From contig CP051143.1 of the NCBI GenBank assembly GCA_001592805.2, positions 1 to 64,000 of the forward strand: a DNA stretch of 64,000 nucleotides, in the 5' to 3' direction. The stretch is from Peltaster fructicola (taxonomy: Eukaryota > Ascomycota > Dothideomycetes). The notes under the pieces were generated by a model. The model worked only from the letters and a program-made list of their open reading frames with translations, searched no databases and was not told the origin of the DNA. A program made the translations under genes and the position numbers. Shown here piece by piece: positions 22,381 to 34,383 of the stretch. The number at the start of each line of letters is the position of its first letter. The first letter of the stretch is position 1.

Positions 22381-25300
22381 TGGCAGCATCGCTACGTATC
22401 CTTATGCGCTCGAGGCATGCCCTTGAGGAGTCTGTGAGTTGTCGACGTCAGACATCGAGAACCCAAGACGGCCAGTCAGCCACGTTGCGCCGGTCCATCA
22501 AAGAGTTCACAGTGTTGTAGCTGGTGGATACATTCAACTACGATAGCTGATCGTCATGATCGTCGAAGCATGCTCAATCGAAGTCTCGTTGATCAGCGCA
22601 GGTGTCTTCACGGCTCGCCGTGATGCCAGATCGTTCGAGAGTTGTAGAGCCGCCTTGTTCTTGCTCACGGTGCCACAACACCGACCCTGACCGTCCCCAA
22701 GCTGACTGAGAAGCAAGACAACCATGCTCCGATAGCTGCTGATCAACAGAAGCCTTCCCATCAATTGGCGATGTCGCAGCTGAGATCATGATATGCTGTA
22801 AGTTGGGACAGACCAAAACGCTGTAGACGTATGACAGTCGAAGAAGATATGCGCTTGCTTACAGCTTTTGAGTTGTCAAAGCATTTGTTGATGTTAAAGC
22901 TTCCTTCGCTAATCTTTGTGGACGGTGCTGTGCTTTCTTCGAGACCAGCCTCATGCTTAGTGCTGACCAAGGACGATGTACTGTCGATTTGAGCTTGTCT
23001 GCATTGGAAGCAACGGTTGTGAGCTCCTTCACAAGCTCAGCCCTCAAAGAGGATGTCGCCCACGAAGGCGCTTCAGTTGTGTTCGATTATCCCTCCATGC
23101 GGCAGCAAGCCGTACCGCAATGCCTATGCTGCTCCAGGCATGCCCGAGGGAGTGCACCGAGAGTGTCTACTGATCCACAGTATACTGATCAAGCCGCTGT
23201 CTGATGTCTCCTCTTCTGTAGACCAAGGTGCAATACAATATACCACCTAGTCAACTGCAATGGCGCCACGCTCTTTCATGAATCGCTGATAGTTGCCAGC
23301 GTGGTGATCCTGTGAAGAGCTCAACACACAAGACTGGGCACTAGCATGCTGTATCATGCTCAATGTGCTGAGCGGTAGCTGGACTCAACGGTCGCACCGT
23401 TAACGGGTTGCCTGTGGAGAGTTTCTGCCCTGGTGCTGCTTCGCAGTGGTGTATGTTGCTCTTCGTCATGGGATGGAGTGGTTCAGTGCACAAGAGGACG
23501 ATCGCCAGGCTGCAAGGAGGTGACGGTTTAGCGATGGTGTCAGGCGGTCGTACTTCGTCTGTGGTTGAAGGAGGTGTAGGAGCGGCAGTGAGCACGTGAG
23601 CGCTATGGCTGTACCAGGCTGTGTCCTGTTTCTTGAAGGTTATGTTGGCAGCTAGTAGAAGTCATACACGCTCGACAGCGAGGACATTTGCGCAAGTCTA
23701 ATGGACTAACCTTACAGATATACCAGTGGACTCACCGCATCAGACTCGTACACCAGAGGCGTATCAATGCTCCCAACGTGCGAGGGCCGCACAATCATGC
23801 TCCTTGTCAATATCTGCATACGCGAGGGTGTTTCGACTCCTCCATGAAGCAGTGTCAGCGCTGTTGAAGTGCTGGCACCCTTCATGATATGATTACTCAT
23901 GATCTTGCTGCTCTTCTCTTGAAAGTGCTCGACAAGGCGACCAGGCTGCAGACTTCGAGTGATGATGGTCGGTCGTCGCTCGTCGCTGATCACTCTTCGG
24001 AGACTGACTTCAGCCAGTAGCTCAACAAGACAAAGGCAGGCGAGAATTGGTCGCATCCGCACGACGAAGAGTCGCAACAGCCAGAGAATGTTCGTGGAAG
24101 CGTGGGTAGAGTTGGGGAGTGATCTGACTGTCTGCGACGAAGTGCAAGGCGTAAGATCAGTGACAAGTCCAGAGCAGCAAACTAAAATCTCTGCCGAGAC
24201 AGCTCCGAGGTGAGCCCGCTGTATTGTGCATACGGTCACAAATCTTCTCCCAAGCCACACCACGACACTCACGTCCTCGCGCACCTCCGCAGCTTGTCTT
24301 GCATCATATGCTGTGATTAGCCTACGAGAAGATGTCGGATCCGCCACTCACTTACACTGGCAATGTCCTTTACGCTCATCGAGCGGCAGCCGTTCTTCAA
24401 GACCGCGACACTGCTTCTTAGCACCTCTATACTGCTCGACCGACTCTCTGAGATGCGGCGAGTGTAATTACATGTCTAGAGCCTCCCGGTCAACGTCGGC
24501 GAGTGCTCGCTCCCAGCACTCACGGTCCAGAAGTGAGGAAGAGCACAAGAGGACTATAGAGTCGTCACCTGTGTGCTTTGCTGCTTTCCACAAGCTCAAC
24601 GCAAGGAACCACATGAGACTGCTGGCCAATAGCTGTTGTGTAGGGCAGTGTTCAACACTCTGCTCTGCTCGCACAACATTCTCTGGACGGTGTAGCTCAT
24701 GTAGCACAGCAGCCTCGTTGTGCTGCAATGCTAATAGGGACTCTAGGTCCACTCTGGAACAGCGACTACCTTATAGGGATGGTTCGACGAGCAGCCGATC
24801 GACAGGATGCACCCACAGAGCAAGCCTTGCCCCTCGTGCTAGTAAGCATTCACCTCCAGCACGAGGAAGCCGATTTACGTCTTCCACCTCACATCTGCCT
24901 CGTCAAGGTTAGTCCGAGCCGCCGAGCAACCATATCACAAGGCTGTGCAGATGCACTATCGAAGAGCGTCCTACATAAGCCAATCTTATCATCATCGATT
25001 CCGTCGACGCTATACCAGCGTAAGAGAAAGAGCAAGTGGACGGAGACACAAGAGCACTATACAAATCAATACCCTGTTCTTCACAGTATCACAAGAGATG
25101 GACATGGATAACCTGTAGTACGAGGAAACAGCATGACGGCTAGGAAGTTGAGACGTCCTTTACAGAGCAACTATCCACCATCTCAAGCTTGTCAAACATC
25201 ATCGGCCTTGACCAACGGGCTCTCACTTCTCCTTGAGGACCTCTCGAAGAGCAACAGACTTGAGGGATGCTGCAAGGATCATGCAAAGTACTGGATCATC

Positions 25301-25624
25301 TACCACGGATGACCTCCCGTCAAGGCATTGGACTCCTGCAGAGTGCAATTGTTCAACACTCTTGCAACCATGCAAGTACACCAGCTCATCATAGCTCACG
25401 TCCCAGCTTCAGAGCTCTCGTATAGACCTTTCTATGCACGTCCTGGTCTATGTTACACGTCGCGTTACACAAGCGCGCTCATCCAGACAATGAGCTTCTG
25501 ATCCCTGCAGCATACTGCATACCTCATCCACCCACTCCTGTCTGTCATCTCGAACACTCAAGGTCGCGCAACGACTTGATCAGTCGTCGTTACGGCGCAT
25601 ACAGCGCGCGAATCAGTCTACAGC
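22381..25624. other. Intergenic, no supported gene
   Basis: About 3.2 kb. Two long overlapping antiparallel frames (23712-24347 on the minus strand, 24226-24912 on the plus strand) have the Ser/Arg/Cys-rich composition of chance frames and no domain. No repeats or RNA genes are seen. Confidence 0.5.
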
Positions 25625-26535
25625 ATGGCATTGGCAAGACGATCATCAACAATCAGCATTGACGACAACCGCAAGTTCAGCAGATCAAAGGTAACGATAC
25701 TCATCCTACCAGTTTATACTGATTGTCCAAGGACGAAACGCTACTTCTCAAGGTCGCATACGCCAAGACAATCAAGCTCAACATCACGCCAGATCTTACC
25801 TTCAATCAAGTCCTCAACACGGCCCTTCGCGCAGCAAAGCGACTCCCGAGTTGCACACTCGTGCAAGAAGGCAACATCGCTGAGATCATGACACGCCTTC
25901 TGAGCTGCGAAGACAATCTACTCCCTCAACTCGAGACCGCACGGTGTCCTGTTCCTTCTCATCCACAACTTGAGAAGTACGATCTTGCAGAGCTCGCCTG
26001 CATCATCGGAGATCCTCATTACCTTCTCAACGAGCCGCATGTCAACAAGGCACATCTCACCAAGTCGCAGAACACTTTTGCTGCTCTACTATGTCAGCTT
26101 ACATTCACTCGAGTATACTACACTTGCCTACACCTCATCGATCAAGAGGAGCTCGACGATGCCCTCGATTGGATCGCAGATATACGAGACGCCACGCAAG
26201 AGCAGGAAGTCGACTACCCAGGTCTCAACTCTGACATAGCTACACTGATCATACATCTGGCTGGTCCTACAGGACAACGTCGAGATCACAGGTGGTGGCA
26301 GTGTAAAATGAAGCGCTTGCACAGCCTGCTACATGGCGGCCAGTGCCTACGACAGATCGCAACGGCATTAGGTGATGCTTCTCTCATCATGCTGGCAGAT
26401 CGACCGTGCAAGAGCTTGCTACAGTCCACCTCTGACAAGTGTCTGGGCACTGCGTTGCAGGCTGTTGCGAGGAAGCATCCTGTGATGAAGAGTCTCTTCG
26501 ATCCCATACGAGAAGCCCTTGACAATCAAGGGTGA
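25625..26535 (+). CDS. Family X member B
   Basis: Two exons, 25625-25690 and 25732-26535, separated by a 41-nt intron with donor GTAACG, an ACTGAT branch-like element and a CCAAG acceptor; the frame is preserved (phase 0) and gives 289 residues. The family is not recognised. Unlike members A and C it has almost no disordered N-terminal extension: the conserved region starts about residue 40. It carries all three shared blocks: LTFNQVLNTAL, NIAEIMTRLLS and TALQAVARKHPVMKSLF. It also has the IGDPHYLL motif shared with A and C. The Trp found 13-14 residues before the last block in the other members is replaced here (Cys at the equivalent place). Domain length, about 235 residues, is the longest of the six. 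It is probably soluble and helical. A donor-like GTGAGT sits at the stop, so a short extra 3' exon is possible. Confidence 0.75.
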
Positions 26536-28586
26536 GTACGATGCAAGTCTGCTATTGAGATAGCGACCTCCAGCCGGCTGCTCGATGAGATGTCGTGCTA
26601 CCGCTACGCACATGCTGGTCATATCTATGCAATCAAGCATCTATGTTCTTTACCCGAACACTTCTTGTCTTCTGCACCCGCTCATCGACACGAGCACAAT
26701 CATGCTTGCGGACCATCTGCAATACTTCATATCACGGCCTGCATGCAGCGTCCAGATGGGCGAGATGTCCTGGCGAGCGACAAGAACCCTACATCGATCG
26801 ACGTCAGCATACACTTCGCACAAGTGAACGCAATCCACAGCTCTCTATCGGCCGACAAGTCACAGTGTGATAGCGGGCCACTAAGCTACGCTCGATGTCA
26901 GTATCTCACGAATGTCAGCGTTGATAGGAACTGCGACGTCAGTATGGCGAGCCTGTAGCTCCTCGCAGCCCTAATAGGGACAGTCTCGTCTGGCTCTCAT
27001 CACGGCTGCAAGGGAGTGCAGACCCAAGACAGCGACCCTGTGCAATCGTGCGAGCTCACCGTGCTCTGCAAATACCTGACCAGGTCTCATTAGTCAAAAG
27101 CATTGTTGCACGCTGCGCCTGTCATGCACACCAGACCTGGTCTGCCACTTACAGCCAGTCAACCAGCCTCGTGTCCATTGCTCTTTGTAGCTGAGTGCAT
27201 GCTAAGCACGAACACAAGCCGGACAGCTCTGCTACATCCATCAATGGCTGACCGATGGTTGCGGCACCGAACCACAGTGCCGAATGATGGCGACCTCGCA
27301 GCCAGCCTCGTCATAGCATACCTTCGGGTCCAGCAGCTGATCTAAGATGTTACGGGTGCAAATCTGTCCGTCAGAAGTCTCTGACCAGTGACTCCCTGGT
27401 CTTCTCTATTGGTGTGAATCCTTCTCTTGGCAACTCGTGTTAGCTCAGGATTTTCATCGACAACGCAATGCTGACAATGCAGAACACATGCCATACAATC
27501 TTTCAGAAGCACTCATGTCGAGACGATGGCGCAGGTAGTCCAGCTACTGCTTGAAGTAACGATCACACTGCACACGCTTGCATTTCTACGACATGAACTC
27601 AGGTACATCCAGGTGATCCTCACTGCTGATACCGGCACCGGGTATAGCTCAAACTGCTCTCCTCCATCGATGTGAGAGTCTTGGACGACCACTGAGGGTT
27701 CAGCTGCAACCTTCCATGCCGCACAAGCCTCGTACCACGACTGCCACAATCATACGCGAAGAGGAAGTTCGATTGCTTCATGGACCAGGCAGGATAGCTT
27801 CGAATCAGGGCACGCAATCTAGAGAACATATCTCGCAGTCTGGCATTCAGAGTCACACTGAGTCGTGCCTCTCTGCTTCGTTTTGTGCTATCGGTACAGT
27901 CTCTACTACCACACCGGCGGCATGAATCTTTTCCGACTTCTGATTATGCCTTAGACGAGCAACGAGCGCTTTCGATTCCATCGAACAATCGTACCACCCA
28001 AAAGCGATCATCATGCGTCCACTGAGTCATGTTCGAGTCTCAACATGTAACCATCACTCCTTCTCCAGTGTGCGACTGGGCTTGCACACGACCTCTTGGT
28101 CTCGCGGACGATACCTCGCCATTACATCGTCCACCACGAGCAAGAGAGCAAGCGTACAGTCAGCTGCAAGCAAGAAGACCGCATTCTGCCGTCTTCTTCA
28201 GTCTCACTCTGTCGTACAATTGTTCCAAGAGCTTGTATTCCATGGCAATACTCGCCGGGACGCTGACGACGTTCGACGCTTGCAAGCACCTACAGGGCTT
28301 GTGCATGGAGCGGACCAGGGTCGGGACCATCGTCCAGGTAACGACGAGTGACATCGTGAACTGCTGGCTGGCGACACGACAGAGCGGCGGCGGTCGATGA
28401 CTACTTACCTCGTCAGCTCGATGAGATGCTGAGCCTGACTATATTGTCGATCTCTACTTGCTTGTGCAGGCTATGCACAACGGCGAGCCTGACGGCATTC
28501 TAAACGTGGTCGAACGTCATCATTTCCCGCCATTACCACCTTTATAACACCTTCACAGGGTCGATTTTCAACCTCAACCAGGCTAC
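26536..28586. other. Intergenic, no supported gene
   Basis: About 2 kb with several overlapping short frames in all phases and no coherent protein. It ends just downstream of the minus-strand NACHT gene. Confidence 0.5.
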
Positions 28587-31475
28587 CTACCCGCCAAATG
28601 ATGCTAGAGTAAGATTTGTCCACTCTGCAGAACGGTCGTACGGCGTCTGTGGATCAAGGCGACTCGTCAGGATATGAGCATATTCGATGCCCTTCCTCGA
28701 GCTGCGAAGCTCTTCCACCTCTGCCGGAGTAGGCTTTCTAAGAGAACACTTCTGCCCTCTATCACATATCTGATCAAGGTCACACCAGTGATATCGTGGC
28801 GCCAGTCGCATTGCACGTTTGGCGTAAGCCTCGACGATCGCACGCGCGATATAAAGCAGCATATGGGTCTGATCTACACAACAAGCCATGAGCACGTCAA
28901 TGTCGAGAATCTTCAGGTCAGCGCCGTGGTCGATGAGCTTTGCAAGAGCCCAAATGAACGCATCTGACAGAGGGTCAAATTCGCCACTCAGACATCGCCA
29001 GATGAAGCTCTCCCAGACAGATTGGATCAGGCCATCTTGCTGCGCGTTGACATCAGCACCCTTCTCCAGGAGCCGTTCGATCGTTGTACGGAACCAATCA
29101 TGCGAGACATCAGAGGGACTTATCAACAGAAGATGCCGCAGTAAGCGTGTTGCACGTTGGGGTGTCCAGTGCTCTTCCCGGAAGCGTCTTTCGACAAGGT
29201 TCACGACTCCGTAACGCAAAGTCCCAGCGTATGTGCCTTCTTTAGCAAGGAGCTCTAGCGTGATTGTGCATAGATCTGCTAAGGTGTCCTCCGCATCAAG
29301 ATGGTTTACACCCAACGCTTGATCAATTTGGTTCAGTTCCATCATGATTGCAGGAGAGGCTTCCCTCGCGATTGTACTGAGCGCCTCTGCCATCCTGACA
29401 GTCAATAGTAATTCGTGTTTGGCTCCCAAGAACCACAGCAGACCGGGAGCTGCAAAGGTGTCATCATTGCTGTCAATGCTCTTCGCCTGATAGAGGTATG
29501 TCCGCAGCGTGAAGACCCATGGTTCGATGTGGATATGAGCTCGCTCGGCTAGATCACTGGCTATCGTGGTCGAAGATACATAGTCATGGACCGTACGATG
29601 CATGAAGGCAATGTTCGTTCCGAAGAATCCACTTGAGTAGATTGGAGACCCTAGGGCATCGGCGAAGGTTTCCGCATCACGCCTCACAAAGAGTAGGTCT
29701 TGGCACCAGGCGTGAAGTTGGATTTCCCAAGCAATCTCGATCGCTTCGAGCTGATCTGTGGCGAACGAACGTATAGGCATACGCAAGGCATAGCCAGGAT
29801 GCTCAAGCTCCAGTGGTGTATACTCGATTGCCATGATGGGTAACTCGTCGACCTCTGTCATCGCCTGCAACAGACAGGCTGTGTATGGTAGATAAACATC
29901 CTCGATTTCGCTCAGCATACGGTCGAAGAACCCGTTGAGTTCGGAAGGGTATTGTGCCAAGCGCCTGTGCAGCATAGCAATATCGTCATGTTTGCGGAGC
30001 CCACGTCGAAGTGACTTGACGACAAAGAAGACCCAAAGGAAAACACCCTCGGCTTTCAATGTGATGTCCTGGACGAGTCGTTCAGCTTCAGCACCGTGAC
30101 TGTATAGTTCCTGGAAGCGCAAATCCTCCCTGAGTTCTGCACGCACGTAGAGCTTGATATCCGGTGCTGTCCACTCGTGCACATGCAATCCACGTGCAAA
30201 CTCGTCTCTGAACTCCGTCCATGGACGACTCGAAACGCACATCTTGACAGATGTCGATCGTAACTCAGATAGCGTCCGCAGCAGGTCGTGGATCTCACCC
30301 TTATCCGCTTTGACATCGTATTCGTCAAGACCATCAATGAAAAGGCAGAACTTGGTCGATAACTCCTCTCGGAATATGAGAAGTAGGGACGCCATGAGCT
30401 CCTTAGTCGTGAACAATTTCTGGCTTTCAGATTGCCAGCGATTGGGAAAGCATCGCTCAATCAGATGCGGATGTGCCTCCAATACCTGCACAACGAGGCT
30501 TCGAAGTAGACCCTGCTGAGTCTTCTCTACAGCATCACCAGAGATCCAGAAGTAGAAAGAAGCCATAGTCAACGATGCACCTTGCGTCCAGTGTTGTAGT
30601 AGCTCCTTCGTCAGCTTGTGGTCTACGATGAACTTCATCAACGTCGACTTGCCGCAGCCTGGCTTTCCAGTGATCCAATAAGTGCCACGGCCGCTTGCGA
30701 GCCATTCGGAGAACCCAGTCTCTTGCTTGAAGATCCACTGGAAGGTCTCATAGTGGGCATCGTGTATGTCGTGGTAACGAGCTTCAATCTGCGAGTATCT
30801 AAGCTGAGACAGGATAGTCTGCGCCTTACCGTTGTTATGTAGCGCAGCACGCAATTGCCCCAGGCGAGCTGGTAATGCATCAGTCATGCCTTGGACAGAC
30901 GAGAGGGCCAGCAATCGTGTCCTGATCGACAAGTCATCGAGGTCCATGATCTCTAGTATCTCATTCCTGATATTGTCGAGTCTTGCCGACTCCTCAGTAC
31001 GGGCGCTTTCTGGATGTCTGCCCAATGCTTCCAATTTGCACGATAGAGCTGCCTGTCCGTCTCGGAGGACGTTGAGCATGTGTAGACTCATCTGCGACTT
31101 TATGATCTCCAGCTCTTTCTGTAGTTGCTTCATCTCCGGCCGTTTCAACGCTTGTTTGACAGTCATGCGGAAGGCACGCCATGGTTTACCTTTGACTGTA
31201 ACGGAACCTAAGATTGTCAAGATTCGTCGACCTGCTGTGATACACTGTCTTGCTAGCCTGGCGATTGCTTCGTCGTCTTCGGAGGAGTCTGGGGCTGCGC
31301 ATGATGCTGTCAGTCTGTTGCACACGCCATCGAGGCTGGCGATTGAATGGCGAATCTCGTCATCTGCCGTGCAGGAACCTTTGCATCGTTCATAAGCCTC
31401 GATAATGATCTTGCTGCTGAAGTCGACGAACTGTACGACCGAGCTTGCAACTGACAACGCTGCGAGAGCCTCCAT
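28587..31475 (-). CDS. NACHT-domain STAND protein with helical N-terminal module
   Basis: Single-exon gene of 962 residues. The N-terminus (MEALAALSVASSVVQFVDFS followed by SKIIIEAYE) is the characteristic start of fungal STAND proteins carrying a helical HeLo-like or SesA-like effector module, here about residues 1-200. The NACHT NTPase has Walker A GKPGCGKSTLMKF near residue 271 and Walker B FCLFIDGLDEYD near 380. After a winged-helix-like middle section, the C-terminal quarter has only two weak ankyrin-like units (LLEKGADVNAQQ, LIDHGADLKILD), so the repeat sensor is short or degenerate. HeLo-like modules in related proteins act as membrane-directed cell-death executors, and the NACHT/repeat part as the switch and sensor; that this protein works so is inference. 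It is transcribed divergently from the HET gene at 32011, with 535 bases between the two start codons. Confidence 0.88.
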   Translation of the reverse strand: MEALAALSVASSVVQFVDFSSKIIIEAYERCKGSCTADDEIRHSIASLDGVCNRLTASCAAPDSSEDDEAIARLARQCITAGRRILTILGSVTVKGKPWRAFRMTVKQALKRPEMKQLQKELEIIKSQMSLHMLNVLRDGQAALSCKLEALGRHPESARTEESARLDNIRNEILEIMDLDDLSIRTRLLALSSVQGMTDALPARLGQLRAALHNNGKAQTILSQLRYSQIEARYHDIHDAHYETFQWIFKQETGFSEWLASGRGTYWITGKPGCGKSTLMKFIVDHKLTKELLQHWTQGASLTMASFYFWISGDAVEKTQQGLLRSLVVQVLEAHPHLIERCFPNRWQSESQKLFTTKELMASLLLIFREELSTKFCLFIDGLDEYDVKADKGEIHDLLRTLSELRSTSVKMCVSSRPWTEFRDEFARGLHVHEWTAPDIKLYVRAELREDLRFQELYSHGAEAERLVQDITLKAEGVFLWVFFVVKSLRRGLRKHDDIAMLHRRLAQYPSELNGFFDRMLSEIEDVYLPYTACLLQAMTEVDELPIMAIEYTPLELEHPGYALRMPIRSFATDQLEAIEIAWEIQLHAWCQDLLFVRRDAETFADALGSPIYSSGFFGTNIAFMHRTVHDYVSSTTIASDLAERAHIHIEPWVFTLRTYLYQAKSIDSNDDTFAAPGLLWFLGAKHELLLTVRMAEALSTIAREASPAIMMELNQIDQALGVNHLDAEDTLADLCTITLELLAKEGTYAGTLRYGVVNLVERRFREEHWTPQRATRLLRHLLLISPSDVSHDWFRTTIERLLEKGADVNAQQDGLIQSVWESFIWRCLSGEFDPLSDAFIWALAKLIDHGADLKILDIDVLMACCVDQTHMLLYIARAIVEAYAKRAMRLAPRYHWCDLDQICDRGQKCSLRKPTPAEVEELRSSRKGIEYAHILTSRLDPQTPYDRSAEWTNLTLASFGG

Positions 31476-32010
31476 TCCACTGTTAAAGGCGAGTTGAGGT
31501 TGCTGCTCGACACGGTAGCTATGCTATGCGCGTGCGGCCCTTTATGCAAGGCCGAAGGCTGTGCTTGACAACGCATTGCCGCCACAGCCTTGCGAACATC
31601 CTTACCTGTGTTGTTCGACAAATGGTGAGCGCAGCATCGCAAAGGTCATTAAGAGCTCAGCGAGATGGTAGATCGATAATTGGATGATGGATTGGTGCTG
31701 TGCAGAAGACGTGAATAGAACGACGTCCCAGGCAACAGTAGCTACATGTATGTCAAGCTACACGAGTCATGCAGCACTCATAACAACTTCCTGCTCAGCC
31801 TCACATCTTTCTCGACTCACCTTCATGGTGTATACGGTGTATACTCACAGCGCAATGCAGCACTACCACTGTCTTGTACGCAAGAGCTTGCCCGAGTACT
31901 CGAAAGACGAGGTACGATGATTCGATGGGCTTTCAAGTGACGCAAACAGACCGCCAAGCACGCATCAACACACAGCATCGAGCCTATCGCGCGAGCTAAC
32001 AACGGTGACG
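31476..32010. other. Divergent promoter region between a NACHT and a HET gene
   Basis: The 535 bases separate the ATG of a minus-strand STAND gene and the ATG of a plus-strand HET gene, so both promoters should lie here. A pyrimidine-rich run sits around 31790-31825. I see no specific operator. Confidence 0.45.
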
Positions 32011-34383
32011 ATGGTACTGTTCACTTTTCAGGTCATCCTATCTCTTGCCCTGGTGGCTATCTTCTTGCTACCATTGCTCATTCTGTGGTTATGTGCTAAT
32101 CTGTACGACAAGTGTGTGGGCTTTTGGCGCTACACCCATGGGTCCATGCAATATCTGATGGCGCCCAAATTCACCTATACGAAGCTCTCCAGCGAACAGT
32201 CCATCCGCCTCCTGACTGTATTGCCCGGGAAGAGATCGGAAACACTCTGCTGCACACTTTCCGAGGTCGACTTGCGCGAACGACCTAGCTACACTGCACT
32301 GTCCTATGTCTGGTCGACTCATAGCTTCATGTACAGCTTTCTCTGGAGATTCACAATCATGCTAGTCTACTTTCCCTGGACTATCTGTGGCGTTCTATCT
32401 GCGCGTCTCCTTCCACGCTCCATCCTCGACTCGTACGGCCGGCTCACGAGCAACTATGCCTTGAGAGCGCTCGGGAGCATTGCATATAAGTCGGAGCACG
32501 CCACGGTCGAAGTAAGACTACATCTGATAGTTTGCAATGGCGAACGCTTCTACGTGCAGAGGAATCTCTATGACTTCCTTCTACAAGTTCGAGAGGCTAG
32601 AGACACCGCCAAGTACTGGATTGATGCTATCTCTATCAATCAGGAGGACATACTTGAGCGTGGTCAGCAGGTTGCAACAATGACAGTGATCTACTCCTCT
32701 GCTGAACGGGCATTGTCTTGGTTGGGGACATGTCCCTTTGTGCTGGATGCGCCTGAGACCATCGAAGGCTCACACCTACCATTTGACTGGTCAGTACTCG
32801 AAGGGAATGACATCTCCCAGGCGACCAAAGCTTTCATAGCATTGCGACCACTTGCTCGACTGTATATTGTCAGCCTGAGTTACTTCAGCCGCGCTTGGAT
32901 CATACAGGAATGCGCTGTTTCAAAGGAGCTTGTGTTTATGATTGGGCGCTATCACCTCCCTGCAGAGAAGATATTTGAAGTCGCTCGCCTGAGTACGACC
33001 GGAACATCTGCTATGCTCTCAGAATGGCTAGCCATGGTGACGCCAGGCTCGTCGAAAAAGGTCCTTGCTATAATCACAGGGCGAAAAGACTATCAGCAGA
33101 AAGGCTCATGGACGCTTTCAGAGTACTTGGCTGCAGCAGCAGGACGCTGTGCTTCTGACCCACGAGACATGGTCTATGCAGGACTGGGCATGGTGAAGCA
33201 GGACGCTGACACAACCAAGATCGATATGTGTCTACATAGCGAGGACCCAAACACGCTCCAGCAGCTGTCGGACTACGTCTTGACTGTTCAGCTTTGCCCT
33301 ACCTACGATCGGTCTGGTGTCGATACTTTCTGGATCTGCGGCTTGAGACTACTGCTTGAGAGCGGTCTTCATGGACTATCCCACGGCTGTGACGGCTGGT
33401 GCTCCACCGTGCCAGATCTCTCCGGACTACATTCGTGGGCACCTCACCTCTTCTCGGATCGCGCACAGATGCTTCATACCAGCGATAAGTTCGTTGCAGG
33501 TGGCACTGTTAGAGCTCAGATACAGCTTCGGGCTGACAGATGCTTGGTCTTGGCATCAGGTGCTCGTATCATAGACACTATTACCACAGTATGCGGGACG
33601 TCGGTAGTTTCATTACCAAAGATTATCCTAGCGCTTTATTACGAGCACCCAAAGCTCTACGGTCATACTGGGGAGCTGTTCATTACCGCACTTGCTCGAA
33701 CAGTCATTGCGGACTACGTCGATCGAAGGCATGACATAGCCGAGCCGACTGATGATCTCGTAGACGTCCTGAGCGCGCACCTAGCACGAGAGCTTGACTT
33801 CATCAACTCATGGGTGAGAACTAGAGCTGAGGCGGTCGCGAAGCAACAAGGTGTACACGATATCGACAAGGTAATATCAACGACCAGTGCCGATCTGGTC
33901 TCTCGTCTACAGACTCGTCACGAACTGTTCATCAGCCGTGTTGCTAGGGAGAGAGCAGCTCATAGTGATGCACATGAGCTCAACCCAGCTCCGTACCATC
34001 ACGAGATCGACCAGGACACCACAGCTGAGTCTCAGCTCGACTTCAGCTCGGATATCAAGGATCTCAATGAGGGATGGCTGCTTACTTGGATAGCCGCCAG
34101 GAACAAGTGTCGATCTCCATACGAACAAGCAATGGAAGAGTGCATGAGGAATCGACAGCTATTCACAACCAAGCAAGGCTACATTGGTATTGGCTCTCCG
34201 TATCTCAAGCCTGGCGACGAGATCATGGTCCTTGCTGGAGCATGCATACCCTATGCGATGCACAGAGTGGGAAGTGAGGAGCTTCGCTATCATATGCGTG
34301 GTGAGGTATATGTTCACGGCATCATGTATGGCGAGATTATGGCGAGGGAAGACCTCCCCTGGTTGCAAATTGTGATTGAGTGA
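32011..34383 (+). CDS. Membrane-associated HET-domain protein
   Basis: Single-exon gene of 790 residues from the ATG at 32011. The N-terminus has a strong hydrophobic segment (VILSLALVAIFLLPLLILWL, about residues 8-28), predicting a membrane anchor. HET motifs follow: YTALSYVW near residue 95 and YWIDAISINQED near 202, then a block including ALSWLG and FSRAWIIQECAVSKE that matches the usual R-[AG]-W-[TI]-x-QE motif of HET proteins. Between the first two motifs lies an unusual insert with a second hydrophobic segment (FTIMLVYFPWTICGVLSARL). The remaining ~450 residues contain the variable HET-associated region and end with a YIGIGSPYLKPGDEIMVLAG-type tail common in fungal HET proteins. HET domains trigger incompatibility-type cell death when activated. 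The membrane placement is inferred. Confidence 0.88.
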   Translation: MVLFTFQVILSLALVAIFLLPLLILWLCANLYDKCVGFWRYTHGSMQYLMAPKFTYTKLSSEQSIRLLTVLPGKRSETLCCTLSEVDLRERPSYTALSYVWSTHSFMYSFLWRFTIMLVYFPWTICGVLSARLLPRSILDSYGRLTSNYALRALGSIAYKSEHATVEVRLHLIVCNGERFYVQRNLYDFLLQVREARDTAKYWIDAISINQEDILERGQQVATMTVIYSSAERALSWLGTCPFVLDAPETIEGSHLPFDWSVLEGNDISQATKAFIALRPLARLYIVSLSYFSRAWIIQECAVSKELVFMIGRYHLPAEKIFEVARLSTTGTSAMLSEWLAMVTPGSSKKVLAIITGRKDYQQKGSWTLSEYLAAAAGRCASDPRDMVYAGLGMVKQDADTTKIDMCLHSEDPNTLQQLSDYVLTVQLCPTYDRSGVDTFWICGLRLLLESGLHGLSHGCDGWCSTVPDLSGLHSWAPHLFSDRAQMLHTSDKFVAGGTVRAQIQLRADRCLVLASGARIIDTITTVCGTSVVSLPKIILALYYEHPKLYGHTGELFITALARTVIADYVDRRHDIAEPTDDLVDVLSAHLARELDFINSWVRTRAEAVAKQQGVHDIDKVISTTSADLVSRLQTRHELFISRVARERAAHSDAHELNPAPYHHEIDQDTTAESQLDFSSDIKDLNEGWLLTWIAARNKCRSPYEQAMEECMRNRQLFTTKQGYIGIGSPYLKPGDEIMVLAGACIPYAMHRVGSEELRYHMRGEVYVHGIMYGEIMAREDLPWLQIVIE

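Noticed and set aside
23712-24912. Two long overlapping antiparallel frames (211 and 228 codons)
   Set aside because: Ser/Arg/Cys-rich composition, no domains, no splice structure; both look like chance openness.
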